A stretch of 20,822 nt of DNA. It comes from Opitutaceae bacterium UBA3033 (GTDB taxonomy: Bacteria > Verrucomicrobiota > Verrucomicrobiia > Opitutales > Opitutaceae). The position numbers were made by a program, and so were the translations under genes. The notes under the pieces were generated by a model. The model did no database searches. It saw only the letters and a program-made list of their open reading frames with translations, and was not told where the DNA came from. Below are positions 6,408 through 14,524 of the stretch, one piece after another. Position 1 is the first letter of the stretch, and every line of letters begins with the position of its first letter. The stretch is from NCBI GenBank assembly GCA_002367815.1, contig DFDG01000130.1:5332-26153 (forward strand), in the 5' to 3' direction.

Positions 6408-6564
6408 ACCGCATTTACCCGTGGCGGTCGGAGAGAGGGAACTCGGCCGCATTATTAGTGCTTCACGTAGCCGTTGCGGCGCGAGCCGTCCGTTCCTGCT
6501 TTCCAGCTTTCCACATTGAATCAGCTTGGATTCCTGCCGGTTCTTCTGAAAGGGTCTCAACCCA

Positions 6565-7962
6565 ATGAAGCAATTTCCGGATGGATTCACTTGGGGAGCC
6601 GCCACGGCCGCTTATCAAATCGAGGGTGGTTGGAACCAAGGTGGTCGCGGACCAAGCATCTGGGATGCGTTTACGCATACGCCGGGGAAAACACATCAAG
6701 GGCAGACGGCCGACATGGCCTGCGATCACTATAACCGGGTGGAGGAAGATGTGGCCTTGATGAAGGCGATGGGGCTGAAGGCGTATCGATTTTCATTTGC
6801 ATGGAGTCGCCTGCTGCCCACCGGCCGTGGTGCCGTGAACGAGGAAGGTGTGGCGTTCTACAACCGGTTGATCGATGCCCTGCTCGCGAATGGGATCACC
6901 CCATGGGTGACCTTGTATCACTGGGATTTGCCCCTGGCTTTGCAGATGGAAACAGATGGCCTGCTCAATCCGGACGTGGCCGATTATTTTGCGCGTTACG
7001 CGGAGGTCTGTTTCGAGCGGTTTGGTGACCGCGTGAAGCACTGGATCACCTTGAACGAACCGTGGTGCAGCGCCGTGCTCGGGCATGGCATCGGCTATTT
7101 TGCGCCGGGTCGGGTGAGCCAATCGGAGCCGTATATCGCGGCCCACAATCTGATCCGGGCGCATGGGAAGATCGTCGATGTCTATCGGCGCAAATATCAA
7201 CCCACGCAGAAGGGCGTCATCGGGATAACCAACAATTGCGACTGGCGCGAACCTAAGACGGACAGCGTGGCGGACAAGGCGGCGGCCCAGCGCAGTATGG
7301 AGTTTTTCCTCGGCTGGTTTGCCGATCCCATTTACCGAGGCGAATACCCGGCGGTGATGCGCGAGATGGTCGGCGATCGTCTGCCGCATTTCGGCGCCGA
7401 GGATATGGCGTTGATTCGGGGTTCGAGTGACTTTTTCGGATTGAATTTCTACGGCGGCATGTATGCCGCCGAACCGCCGCAGGGCCAGACGGTGACCACA
7501 ATCAAACCGACCGGCAACGGTGGCATGGCTGCGGACCAACGGGTCGAATTGTCGGATGATCCCAAATGGGAAAAGACGGACATGGATTGGAACGTGGTGC
7601 CGGACTTTTGTCGCAAGATGCTCGGTTGGGTCGACGAACGTTACGGTCATCCGCCCATCTACATCACCGAGAACGGTTGTGCGCTGTCGGGTGAGGACGA
7701 TGTGAATGTGGCGATTAATGATACGAAGCGCATCGATTTCGTGGAGCGTTATCTGACGTCCTGTCATGAAGCGATCAACACCGATGGCGTGGATCTGCGC
7801 GGTTACGTCATGTGGACCCTGATGGACAACTTTGAATGGGCCTCCGGCTACAGTAAGCGCTTCGGTCTGCACCATGTGGACTTCGCGACCGGCAAACGCA
7901 CCCCGAAGCATTCAGCGGCGTGGTATCGTGGGGTGATGGAGCGCAACGGGTTGGAGAGGTGA
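6565..7962 (+). CDS. GH1 family beta-glucosidase
   Basis: A 465-residue retaining glycosidase of family GH1, full length for bacterial members (about 440-480). The N-terminal signature FPDGFTWGAATAAYQIEGGW and GRGPSIWDAF is followed by YRFSFAWSRLLP, the acid/base E165 in TLNEPW and the nucleophile E369 in YITENG. The aglycone-site block WTLMDNFEWASGYSKRFG is present near the end. It has no signal peptide, so it acts in the cytoplasm on imported beta-glucosides or similar disaccharides. The start follows a GAAAGGG stretch (6548-6554). It is flanked on both sides by repeat-rich spacers, so it is probably transcribed alone, although an MFS transporter follows about 400 bp downstream. GH1 also includes galactosidases and fucosidases, so the exact sugar is open. 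Confidence 0.95.
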   Translation: MKQFPDGFTWGAATAAYQIEGGWNQGGRGPSIWDAFTHTPGKTHQGQTADMACDHYNRVEEDVALMKAMGLKAYRFSFAWSRLLPTGRGAVNEEGVAFYNRLIDALLANGITPWVTLYHWDLPLALQMETDGLLNPDVADYFARYAEVCFERFGDRVKHWITLNEPWCSAVLGHGIGYFAPGRVSQSEPYIAAHNLIRAHGKIVDVYRRKYQPTQKGVIGITNNCDWREPKTDSVADKAAAQRSMEFFLGWFADPIYRGEYPAVMREMVGDRLPHFGAEDMALIRGSSDFFGLNFYGGMYAAEPPQGQTVTTIKPTGNGGMAADQRVELSDDPKWEKTDMDWNVVPDFCRKMLGWVDERYGHPPIYITENGCALSGEDDVNVAINDTKRIDFVERYLTSCHEAINTDGVDLRGYVMWTLMDNFEWASGYSKRFGLHHVDFATGKRTPKHSAAWYRGVMERNGLER

Positions 7963-8118
7963 ACCACGAAAGGCTTGAAATCCTGAATACGGATCATTGA
8001 CCGCAAAGAAGCAAAAAAACGGAAAGCGAATGTGGCTTATGAGGCGGCTATAATCGCGCGGGTGAGTGGGTTGGAGAAAGAATTTCTTTGCGACTTTTTG
8101 CGGCAAATAGAAATGCAC

Positions 8119-8168
8119 GGCTCACTGGGACGGTTCGCCCTACCGGCGGGCAGGTGATCTGCCTCTAC
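8119..8168 (-). repeat. Tandem REP-like hairpins D1 and D2
   Basis: Two units lie back to back, each beginning on the minus strand with GTAG (at 8143 and 8168). D2 has arms GGCAG and CTGCC. D1 has only a short GGC/GCC stem with a large loop. Orientation matches units A-C left of the GH1 gene. Confidence 0.55.
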
Positions 8169-8260
8169 CTTGAGACTTTATCTGTTTCCAGTTTTCCTGA
8201 GTTCCAGATTATTACGTTTGGAGCTTGTTCGCCTTACGAACAATGGACTCCTGGAGCGTG

Positions 8261-8292
8261 GAGAAAGAGAAAGATTAAGAGAACGAGAAAGA
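8261..8292. repeat. A/G-rich GAGAAAGA tandem motif, copy 2
   Basis: A string of GAGAAAGA, GATTAAGA and GAACGAGAAAGA units, closely related to the string at 6252-6280 but with the units in a different order. Confidence 0.55.
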
Positions 8293-8359
8293 ATGATGCG
8301 GTGGCCGCTCTATCGGCGGCGGAAGGTTTATTCGGTTAGGACATAGGGCTGGATTGCTA

Positions 8360-9550
8360 ATGACCGAGGATGCCGTTCGTCTCCCTCCGATGTCTGTTGC
8401 CCCGCGTCTGCTGACGAACCTTTGCTACCTCGCGATGATGAGCCTTTCGATCGGGCTCAATTTGTTGCCGGTGTTTCTGACGACGCTAAGTGCGACCTAT
8501 GGTGGGGTGGATGGGTTGACGGGAGAGCAACTCGGCAGACTTGGGGCGATCTCCTTTGCCGGTTTGGTTCTGGGTATATTGATCACTGGTCCGTTGGCGG
8601 ACCGATTGGGTGCGAAACCTTTTGCTCAATTGGGTAATGCGCTGATTGGGATCAGTCTGGTGGCGGCAGCCTTTGCACCGGGTTATGCGTGGCTGGGGGT
8701 GGCGCTGTTTTTTATGGGGATGGGCGCGGGGGTGCTCGACATGGTGCTGAGTCCGGTGGTCGCCGCACTCAATCCGGCCCGACGGGCAGCGGCGATGAAT
8801 TGGTTGCACTCATTTTATTGTGTGGGCGCGGTGGTCACGATTCTCGCGGGCACAGTGGCTTTGCAGCTTGGATTTGGGTGGCGGACTGCGTGTCTGGTGT
8901 TGATGCCTCTGCCCCTGGGTTTGATGCTGTCATTCGCGCCTTTGAGTTTTCCGGCGTTGAGTATCGAAGGTGGGCGCTTACGTCTACGCACTTTGGTGAA
9001 ACGCGGGTGGTTCCTCGTGGCGATGATCGCCATCTTTCTGGGCGGGGCCACGGAACTCGGCATGGCCCAATGGTTGCCGGCTTATGCCGAGACCTCTTTG
9101 GGTTTTCCGATTTGGGTCGGAGGGTCAGCCCTGCTGATGTTTAATATTGCGATGATGGTGGGTCGCATGGGGGTGGCGGCGATGGGTTCGCGTTGGGATC
9201 CGTATCGGGTGATGGCCTGGGGTTGCGGCACATCGGTGATATTGTTTGTGGTCGGATCATTTTTCCCCGTGCCGGCCGTTGCCTTGGTGGCATGCGTATT
9301 GGTCGGGCTGACTGGCAGTTGTTTGTGGCCAACCATGCTGGCCGTAACGGCTGATCGTTATCCTGATGGTGGGGCCACGATGTATGGCGCGTTGGGCGCG
9401 TTTGGCAACATGGGCGGGATCTGCATGCCGTGGGTAGTGGGCTGGGTGGCGGATTGGCGCGACCTGCATTGGGGCATGGTGATCTCCGCGCTCGCGCCGG
9501 CGATTTTGTTGCCGTTGGTGATTGGATTGCGGAGGAACAAGTCGAGTTGA
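8360..9550 (+). CDS. MFS transporter (probable sugar or glycoside permease)
   Basis: A 396-residue protein with about 12 predicted membrane helices. The MFS motif A, GPLADRLGAKP, lies between helices 2 and 3, and the Gly-rich helices MGMGAGVLDMVLSPVV and GALGAFGNMGGI are typical of sugar-type MFS permeases of the FucP/GlcP sort. I take the ATG at 8360 over an in-frame TTG at 8354. It heads a compact plus-strand group with a membrane protein (52 bp later), a putative (alpha/alpha)6-barrel protein and a PhyH dioxygenase, which suggests uptake of the compound those proteins process. The substrate is inferred only from context. Confidence 0.85.
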   Translation: MTEDAVRLPPMSVAPRLLTNLCYLAMMSLSIGLNLLPVFLTTLSATYGGVDGLTGEQLGRLGAISFAGLVLGILITGPLADRLGAKPFAQLGNALIGISLVAAAFAPGYAWLGVALFFMGMGAGVLDMVLSPVVAALNPARRAAAMNWLHSFYCVGAVVTILAGTVALQLGFGWRTACLVLMPLPLGLMLSFAPLSFPALSIEGGRLRLRTLVKRGWFLVAMIAIFLGGATELGMAQWLPAYAETSLGFPIWVGGSALLMFNIAMMVGRMGVAAMGSRWDPYRVMAWGCGTSVILFVVGSFFPVPAVALVACVLVGLTGSCLWPTMLAVTADRYPDGGATMYGALGAFGNMGGICMPWVVGWVADWRDLHWGMVISALAPAILLPLVIGLRRNKSS

Positions 9551-9602
9551 GTGGTGGTGAGAGCTTGCCGTCAGCGTGATGAACCCTTCAACCTCCTGAA
9601 CC

Positions 9603-10253
9603 ATGTTTATTGGACATTTCGGTGCTGGTTTGGTCGCCAAGAAATTTGCCCCACGGGTTTCGTTGGGGACGTTGTTCCTCTCGGCGCAGTTCATTGATCT
9701 GCTGTGGCCGACATTCCTGTTGTTCGGTTGGGAACGGGTGAGAATCGCACCGGGTGAAACGCCGGGAGTGCCCCTGGCTTTCGAGCATTATCCCCTATCG
9801 CACAGTCTGCTCGCGGTGGTTGGTTGGGCAGTGGGGGTGGCGCTCGTTTACTATTTTTTGCGCCGTGAGATGCGGGGGGCATGGGTAATCGGATTGGCGG
9901 TGTTGAGCCATTGGGTGCTCGATCTGGTGGTGCATGTGCCCGATCTGCCGTTGTATCCCGGCGATAGTCCACTGTTGGGATTTGGCCTATGGCAATCGGT
10001 CGTGTGGACGCAAGTGGTCGAGTTTGCGCTACTGGGCCTCGGCGTGTGGCTCTACACGCGGGTCACGAAAGCGACGAATGGCAAAGGGCGGTGGGGTTTC
10101 GCGGGGCTGATTGCATTTTTGGTGATCATACAGGTGGGCAATGTATTCGGTCCCCCTCCGCCAAGCGTAACTGCGATTGCGTGGGTGGGGCAGGCCCAGT
10201 GGTTGCTCGTTCTCTGGGCTTATTGGGTGGATCGGCACCGTATTGTTCGATAG
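9603..10253 (+). CDS. Membrane protein resembling YdjM/DUF457 metal-dependent hydrolases
   Basis: A 216-residue protein with about six membrane helices. The N-terminal MFIGHFGAGLVAKKF, the DLLWP motif after helix 1, EHYPLSHSL, and SHWVLDLVVHVPD place His and Asp residues at the membrane face. This is the pattern of the YdjM/DUF457 (LexA-regulated, membrane-bound 'metal-dependent hydrolase') group. No reaction is proven for that group. The stop is eight bases before the next gene, so the two are probably cotranscribed. Its role in a sugar operon is unclear; it could be a passenger. Confidence 0.7.
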   Translation: MFIGHFGAGLVAKKFAPRVSLGTLFLSAQFIDLLWPTFLLFGWERVRIAPGETPGVPLAFEHYPLSHSLLAVVGWAVGVALVYYFLRREMRGAWVIGLAVLSHWVLDLVVHVPDLPLYPGDSPLLGFGLWQSVVWTQVVEFALLGLGVWLYTRVTKATNGKGRWGFAGLIAFLVIIQVGNVFGPPPPSVTAIAWVGQAQWLLVLWAYWVDRHRIVR

Positions 10254-10261
10254 ACAAGCCA

Positions 10262-12292
10262 ATGCCTTCTTTGTATTTGGAAAATAGTCACCTGTCGTTT
10301 GCCGCAGAAGGTGACACTGTGTCATTGAAACTCAGTGACAGCGGGGCGGATGGCATCTGGCATGATTTGCCACTCAAGTCTGACGGAGAGAATCGGTATT
10401 CGTTTGCCGAAGGCGAAGTGCAGGGAAAATTGGCTTGGACGCAGATCGACGACGAACGGGCGGACTATAATTTGGAATTTACTGCGGCTGAACCGGTGCG
10501 GTTGCGATTGGAATTTTCCTGGGGTGGGACCGGCGATTGTTTTCATTTGATTCCGGCCTGCATGTTTGGGGACAACAATCACGATCTGGTGCGCCCGAAC
10601 GAATTCCCGACATTGCATGAGGCGGTAGCGGAAGAACAAGGAGCCTCGCCGTTGTGGGAATTTCGGGCGGATCGGGCGGCCTGTCCTGTATCGATGCTTT
10701 GCACCCCGGCCGGGGTGATCGGACTTTCGGTGGAACCGTATGCCGATGATGCGGCGTCGCCGGATGGCTTTATTCGCAATGGGGTGTTGAGTCGTTTGCC
10801 GGCGGCGGGCGGAGTGAGTCTGGGTTACGGCAACGACCCGTTCACCTACGTGAACAAGATGATGTTTCGCGATCCCACGGCCCATCGCTCGAATGGCGCC
10901 ACCACGTCGGGGTCATTGTATTGGCTGCCCGGTGACGGCAAGTCGGCCGCTCACCGGATCGTGCGGGATATATACGGGCGCATGCATGAGCGACCGCAGC
11001 ATCAGAAGACGGTGGCGGAGGGAGCAAAGGCCTTGGCCGAAGGTTTCATCAACCCGAATTGGAACGAAGAATTCGGCAACTACACCAACATGGCTTGCCG
11101 GGTGCCGGTGGACAATGTGCTCAAGGCTTGGCGACCCATATCGGAGATCGGTTGGTCGGGTGGGGGCGTGCTGGCCTATCCGTTACTGATGGCGCAGGCG
11201 CGCATGCCGGAATTGAAATTTCCCAAAACAGGTGGACAGATTCTCGACCAAATTGTGGCCACATGGAATGAGCGGAGTGGTTTTTTCAATGATGTCGCCG
11301 GACCCAGTTTGGTGGGCGTGCCGGGGCAGGGTGGGGTGATCAAGGACGGCGGAATCAACGGTTGGTGGTCCGGCTTTATGCCGCACACGATGAACCGGCA
11401 TTGTGCCTACACGAACGGTAACGCGACCTACTATTTGTTGAAGTGTGCGCGATTGATGCGACAAAGCGGCGGCGATCCAACCGCGTGGGAGGATGCGGCG
11501 TTGAAGGTTTGTGACACGGTGATTGAGCTGCAGCGTGGCGATGGTGCGTTTGGTTATTTGTTCAGTGCCGAACAACGCAAAGTGGTGGATTGGGATGGCT
11601 TTGCCGGGTGCTGGTTTGCGGCGGCCCTGCCACTGGCCTACGCCCTCACCAAGAATGAATTTTATCTCACCGCCGCACGCCGGGCGCTGCGTTATTACGG
11701 GCATGCGGTGGCCGAGCTCACTTGCTACGGCACGCCGATGGACACCTACAAGAGCATCGATCAGGAAGGCGTGCTGGCGTTTGTGCAAGCGACGCGATTG
11801 ATGCATGAGATCACCGGTGAGGATGAATGGCTCGAGCAACTGCAGGCGGGGGCAGACTTTGAATTGCTGTGGCGTTATGCCTATCGGGCGCGTCCGGAAT
11901 TTGCTCCACTCAAAGGCACGAATTGGAATTCATGCGGTGGATCGGTGACATCGGTTTCGAATCCTCACATTCATCCGATGGGTCTCGTGATCACCGATGC
12001 GTTGCGCTATCTGGCGAAGCAAACAGGTGATGACTACTATCGCGACCGTGCCGATGACGGGGTGGCATGGGCGCTGCAGACGCTGGAGCTTTATCCGGAA
12101 GTTTCGGGTTACGGTCCATACGGGGTGATGACCGAGCGATATTGCCCGAGTGATGGTCTGACGATCGAGACTTTTGAGGATACCGGTGAACCGGCGAGCA
12201 TGTGGTGGAGTTACAATGCATGGGCCGCCGCCAATGTCATGGAAGGGCTTTTGGAAACGATGGAGGAAGGTGGCGCGCTACCGGGCTCTTGA
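10262..12292 (+). CDS. Putative (alpha/alpha)6-barrel glycosidase-like protein, 676 aa
   Basis: I do not recognise a named family. The first about 230 residues are rich in beta strands (LSFAAEGDTVSLKLSD, VRLRLEFSWGGTGDCFHLIP), like the beta-sandwich preceding many six-hairpin glycosidases. Residues about 260-670 are helix pairs with aromatic-rich turns (GWSGGGVLAYP, GGINGWWSGFMPH, DWDGFAGCWFAAALPLAYAL, CYGTPMDTYKSIDQEG, ASMWWSYNAWAAANVMEGL), the look of an (alpha/alpha)6 toroid. Acidic candidates for catalysis include the D and E of TYKSIDQEG and the E of TFEDTGEPASMWW. The ATG at 10262 is chosen because the frame before it overlaps the previous gene. No signal peptide, so cytoplasmic. Next to a transporter and a dioxygenase, it likely acts on a glycan or glycoside. 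Lyase, isomerase or hydrolase activity cannot be distinguished. Confidence 0.75.
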   Translation: MPSLYLENSHLSFAAEGDTVSLKLSDSGADGIWHDLPLKSDGENRYSFAEGEVQGKLAWTQIDDERADYNLEFTAAEPVRLRLEFSWGGTGDCFHLIPACMFGDNNHDLVRPNEFPTLHEAVAEEQGASPLWEFRADRAACPVSMLCTPAGVIGLSVEPYADDAASPDGFIRNGVLSRLPAAGGVSLGYGNDPFTYVNKMMFRDPTAHRSNGATTSGSLYWLPGDGKSAAHRIVRDIYGRMHERPQHQKTVAEGAKALAEGFINPNWNEEFGNYTNMACRVPVDNVLKAWRPISEIGWSGGGVLAYPLLMAQARMPELKFPKTGGQILDQIVATWNERSGFFNDVAGPSLVGVPGQGGVIKDGGINGWWSGFMPHTMNRHCAYTNGNATYYLLKCARLMRQSGGDPTAWEDAALKVCDTVIELQRGDGAFGYLFSAEQRKVVDWDGFAGCWFAAALPLAYALTKNEFYLTAARRALRYYGHAVAELTCYGTPMDTYKSIDQEGVLAFVQATRLMHEITGEDEWLEQLQAGADFELLWRYAYRARPEFAPLKGTNWNSCGGSVTSVSNPHIHPMGLVITDALRYLAKQTGDDYYRDRADDGVAWALQTLELYPEVSGYGPYGVMTERYCPSDGLTIETFEDTGEPASMWWSYNAWAAANVMEGLLETMEEGGALPGS

Positions 12293-12310
12293 CCACTTAC
12301 TGAAATTGAT

Positions 12311-13185
12311 ATGAATCCTGACGCAATGAATTCACTTACCCGGCAATGGGAGGAAGAAAGTTATCTTCTAGTGCATGGCTTATTCGACGCCCAGACCACT
12401 CAGTAAACTTAAAGGGATATGTGAATCTGTCCTGGCCCAGTGGAGGCATGAGATGTCCCCTGACGGGTAAAGCCGGCAGCGATACGCCCAACGCGTCATC
12501 CATGCGTCATTTGAATCATCCCGGCTACTTTGAAAATAATCCGGCGGCGAAAGCAGAACTGTTGGAGAGGGCGGCTGATCCCAAGATTCTGGATATCTGT
12601 CGGCAGATACTGGGGGCTGAACCCATGTTTCGGTGCACGAGTCTGTTTATGAATCCGCTCGTGCAGAGCACTGATGGTCCGTGGCACCGGGATTCCCAAT
12701 TTATGCATCCGGACGAAGCCGAAGAGAAGAAGGTCTTGATCGATGGAGGTATGGCCGGTAAAAGCATCCAGCTGCAAATTACGCTGATTCCTTCCAGCGA
12801 TGTTGAAATCGTCCCCGGCTCGCATCTGCGATGGGATACTGCCGAAGAATACGCGATACGGCGGGCGAATGGGGGAGAAAATCGGTGTTCAAATTCCATG
12901 CCGAATGCCCGACGAGTAGCCATGCAGCCGGGGGATGCCATCGCCTTTAATCCGCTTTGTCTGCACCGAGGTCGCTACCACACGGACAAAGCCAGACTCA
13001 CCTTCATGCTGACCTACACCAGTCAGAGTTATCCTGTGTCAGACTATTTTTCCTACCAACCCTGGTTTCTGCAGGAAAATTATCTCGCTGGGTTATCCGC
13101 AGGGACCAGACAGTTTTATCAACGGTATATCGATCAATACCGGTCATATTGGCAGACTGCGGACAAAGCGACTATCGGTCGTTGA
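12311..13185 (+). pseudogene. PhyH-family Fe(II)/2-oxoglutarate dioxygenase with apparent frameshift
   Basis: The ATG at 12311 opens a typical PhyH N-terminus (SLTRQWEEESYLLVHGLFDA) that stops at TAA 12404-12406 after 31 codons. The rest of the protein continues in the -1 frame from about 12403 to 13185. It has the iron ligands H-x-D in PWHRDSQF (CAC at 12685) and the distal His in LCLHRGRYH (CAC at 12964), with the 2-oxoglutarate-binding Arg in KARLTFMLTY. Joined, the two parts give about 290 residues, the usual PhyH size. An ATG at 12346 opens the second frame but overlaps the true N-terminal coding and yields an unlike start (MGGRKLSSS). So one base seems lost near 12395-12406, by mutation or sequencing error. 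The gene starts 18 bp after the (alpha/alpha)6 gene. The family oxidises small molecules; the substrate is unknown. Confidence 0.8.
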
Positions 13186-13191
13186 GGTTGA

Positions 13192-14415
13192 TCAGGTTTT
13201 TGATTTTCCCGAATTCAGATTGGGCAGAAACGCAGTGAACAAGCCCAACAGCGGCAGAAAACTACAGAGGAAAAAGATGTAGCGAATGCTGGTGTGGTCG
13301 GCCAACCAACCCAACAGCGCGGAACCAATACCTGCCATACCGAAGGCGAAACCAAAAAAGATGCCGCTGATCAGGCCCACCTTGCCCGGTAAAAGTTCCT
13401 GCGCGTAGACCAGGATTGCCGAAAACGCCGAGGCCAAAACCACCCCGATGATGACCGAAAGCACCGCAGTAAAGGTGAGGCCAACATGAGGCATGAGTAT
13501 CGTGAATGGGGCCACGCCCAGGATGGATATCCAAATGACCAGCTTGCGGCCGTAGCGATCACCGACCGGCCCGCCAATGATGGTGCCCGCAGCGACGGAG
13601 AAGAGAAACAGAAACAAGTAGATCTGGGCCTGAGCGGCCGAGAGCTGAAACCGGTCGATGAGATAGAAGGTGTAGTAGCTGGTGAGGCAGGCCAGGTAGA
13701 AGTATTTCGAGAAGATGAGCACCGCCAACACAATCAATGCCGTAATGAGACTTTTACGTGAAATGGAGTTGGCTCCAATCGCGGTTGCCGGCCGCCCGGA
13801 TTTTTTCAGATCGACCAAGTGTTGTTGATACCAACGGCCGACCCGGGTGAGCACGACGATGCCGATGAGCGCGAGCAACGCGAACCAGAGCACATGGGCT
13901 TGCCCGCGAGGCATCACGATAAATGCGGCCAGCAATGGACCGAGGGAACTGCCAAAGTTTCCCCCCACTTGGAATATGGACTGCGCGAAACCGTGTTTCC
14001 CACCGGAGGCCAGGCGGGCGAGTCGCGACGCTTCGGGGTGAAAGATAGATGAACCCGCGCCGATCAAGACCGCCGAGAGTAGAATGATATGATAGCTGGG
14101 GGCCAAAGCCAGTAGCACGAGGCCGCAAAGGGTAAGGCTCATTCCCACCGGCAATGAATAAGGCATGGGTCGGCGGTCGGTAAATCGGCCCACCAGAGGT
14201 TGCAACAATGATGCCACGCACTGAAACACGAACGTGATTAGACCAATCTGCGCAAAACTCAGAACGAACTTGGTTTTGAGCAGCGGGTAGATCGAAGGCA
14301 CCAGCGCCTGGATGGTGTCGTTGAGCATGTGCGACACACACAAAGCCACCAATATTTTCATGGTGGTGCTTTGAACCTCATCGGCTGCTTTAACCGGTGT
14401 CGCGATGGTGGACAT
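13192..14415 (-). CDS. Fsr-type MFS efflux transporter (fosmidomycin-resistance family)
   Basis: 407 residues from the ATG at 14415, the usual length. The N-terminal helix LVALCVSHMLNDTIQALVPSIYPLL is diagnostic of the fosmidomycin-resistance protein group. The loop GRFTDRRPMP serves as MFS motif A, and FHPEASRLARLASGGKHGFAQSIFQVGGN is the conserved family segment. About 12 membrane helices are predicted. An in-frame ATG at 14538 would overlap the start of the divergent gene and adds a polar 41-residue tail absent from the family, so I reject it. It converges on the PhyH gene (six bases between stops) and is divergent from the GH78-like gene across 109 bp. Family members export drugs or metabolites; here export or uptake of a glycoside product is possible. 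Confidence 0.88.
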   Translation of the reverse strand: MSTIATPVKAADEVQSTTMKILVALCVSHMLNDTIQALVPSIYPLLKTKFVLSFAQIGLITFVFQCVASLLQPLVGRFTDRRPMPYSLPVGMSLTLCGLVLLALAPSYHIILLSAVLIGAGSSIFHPEASRLARLASGGKHGFAQSIFQVGGNFGSSLGPLLAAFIVMPRGQAHVLWFALLALIGIVVLTRVGRWYQQHLVDLKKSGRPATAIGANSISRKSLITALIVLAVLIFSKYFYLACLTSYYTFYLIDRFQLSAAQAQIYLFLFLFSVAAGTIIGGPVGDRYGRKLVIWISILGVAPFTILMPHVGLTFTAVLSVIIGVVLASAFSAILVYAQELLPGKVGLISGIFFGFAFGMAGIGSALLGWLADHTSIRYIFFLCSFLPLLGLFTAFLPNLNSGKSKT

Positions 14416-14524
14416 CCGGCCAACGTGGCAGTCTGCTTTGATTCCGCAATTTGATATAGCAGTCAAATGAGATGTCGGTTTGGCTGAAGTCGCCGTTCGA
14501 ATTTGAACCCAATCATTCAATTTT
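14416..14524. promoter_or_regulatory. Shared divergent intergenic region
   Basis: 109 bp separate the starts of the Fsr-type transporter and the GH78-like gene, so both promoters must lie here or overlap the starts. It contains the imperfect palindrome GTTCGAATTTGAAC (near 14493-14506) close to the GH78-like start, a possible operator. I cannot assign clear -35/-10 boxes, and no Shine-Dalgarno sequence precedes the ATG at 14525. Confidence 0.4.

Larger units (their letters stand above)
5901..6564. other. Gene-free repeat-rich spacer before the GH1 gene
   Basis: I find no credible coding frame here. The spacer holds three REP-like hairpins (6008-6033, 6124-6148, 6162-6186), the element TTCCTGAGTTCCA (6202-6214), an A/G-rich GAGAAAG repeat (6252-6280), a small CCGCC-TGT-GGCGG hairpin (6332-6344) and a perfect 9-bp inverted repeat (6385-6407). 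Variants of TTCCAG(T/C)TTTCC recur near 6046, 6313 and 6500, suggesting layered decayed repeats. Confidence 0.7.
7963..8359. other. Gene-free repeat-rich spacer after the GH1 gene
   Basis: No convincing gene. GCAAAGAA near 8002 recurs inverted as TTCTTTGC near 8084. This is followed by two REP-like hairpins (8119-8143, 8145-8168), TTCCTGAGTTCCA (8194-8206) and the A/G-rich repeat (8261-8292). The last three come in the same order as in the spacer upstream of the GH1 gene. Confidence 0.65.

Noticed and set aside
6793..7911. 372-codon minus-strand open frame
   Set aside because: It is a shadow of the GH1 gene in GC-rich sequence, His-rich and without domain-like features.
6252..8292. CRISPR array
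   Set aside because: The A/G-rich strings have no regular repeat-spacer spacing and no cas gene is present.
9989..10261. N-terminal extension of the 676-aa protein back to 9989
   Set aside because: The extension lies wholly in another frame of the upstream membrane-protein gene and reads as low-quality Arg/Gly-rich sequence.
12395..12410. Programmed -1 frameshift in the PhyH gene
   Set aside because: No X-XXY-YYZ slippery heptamer lies in the right register before the TAA, so a simple base loss is more likely.
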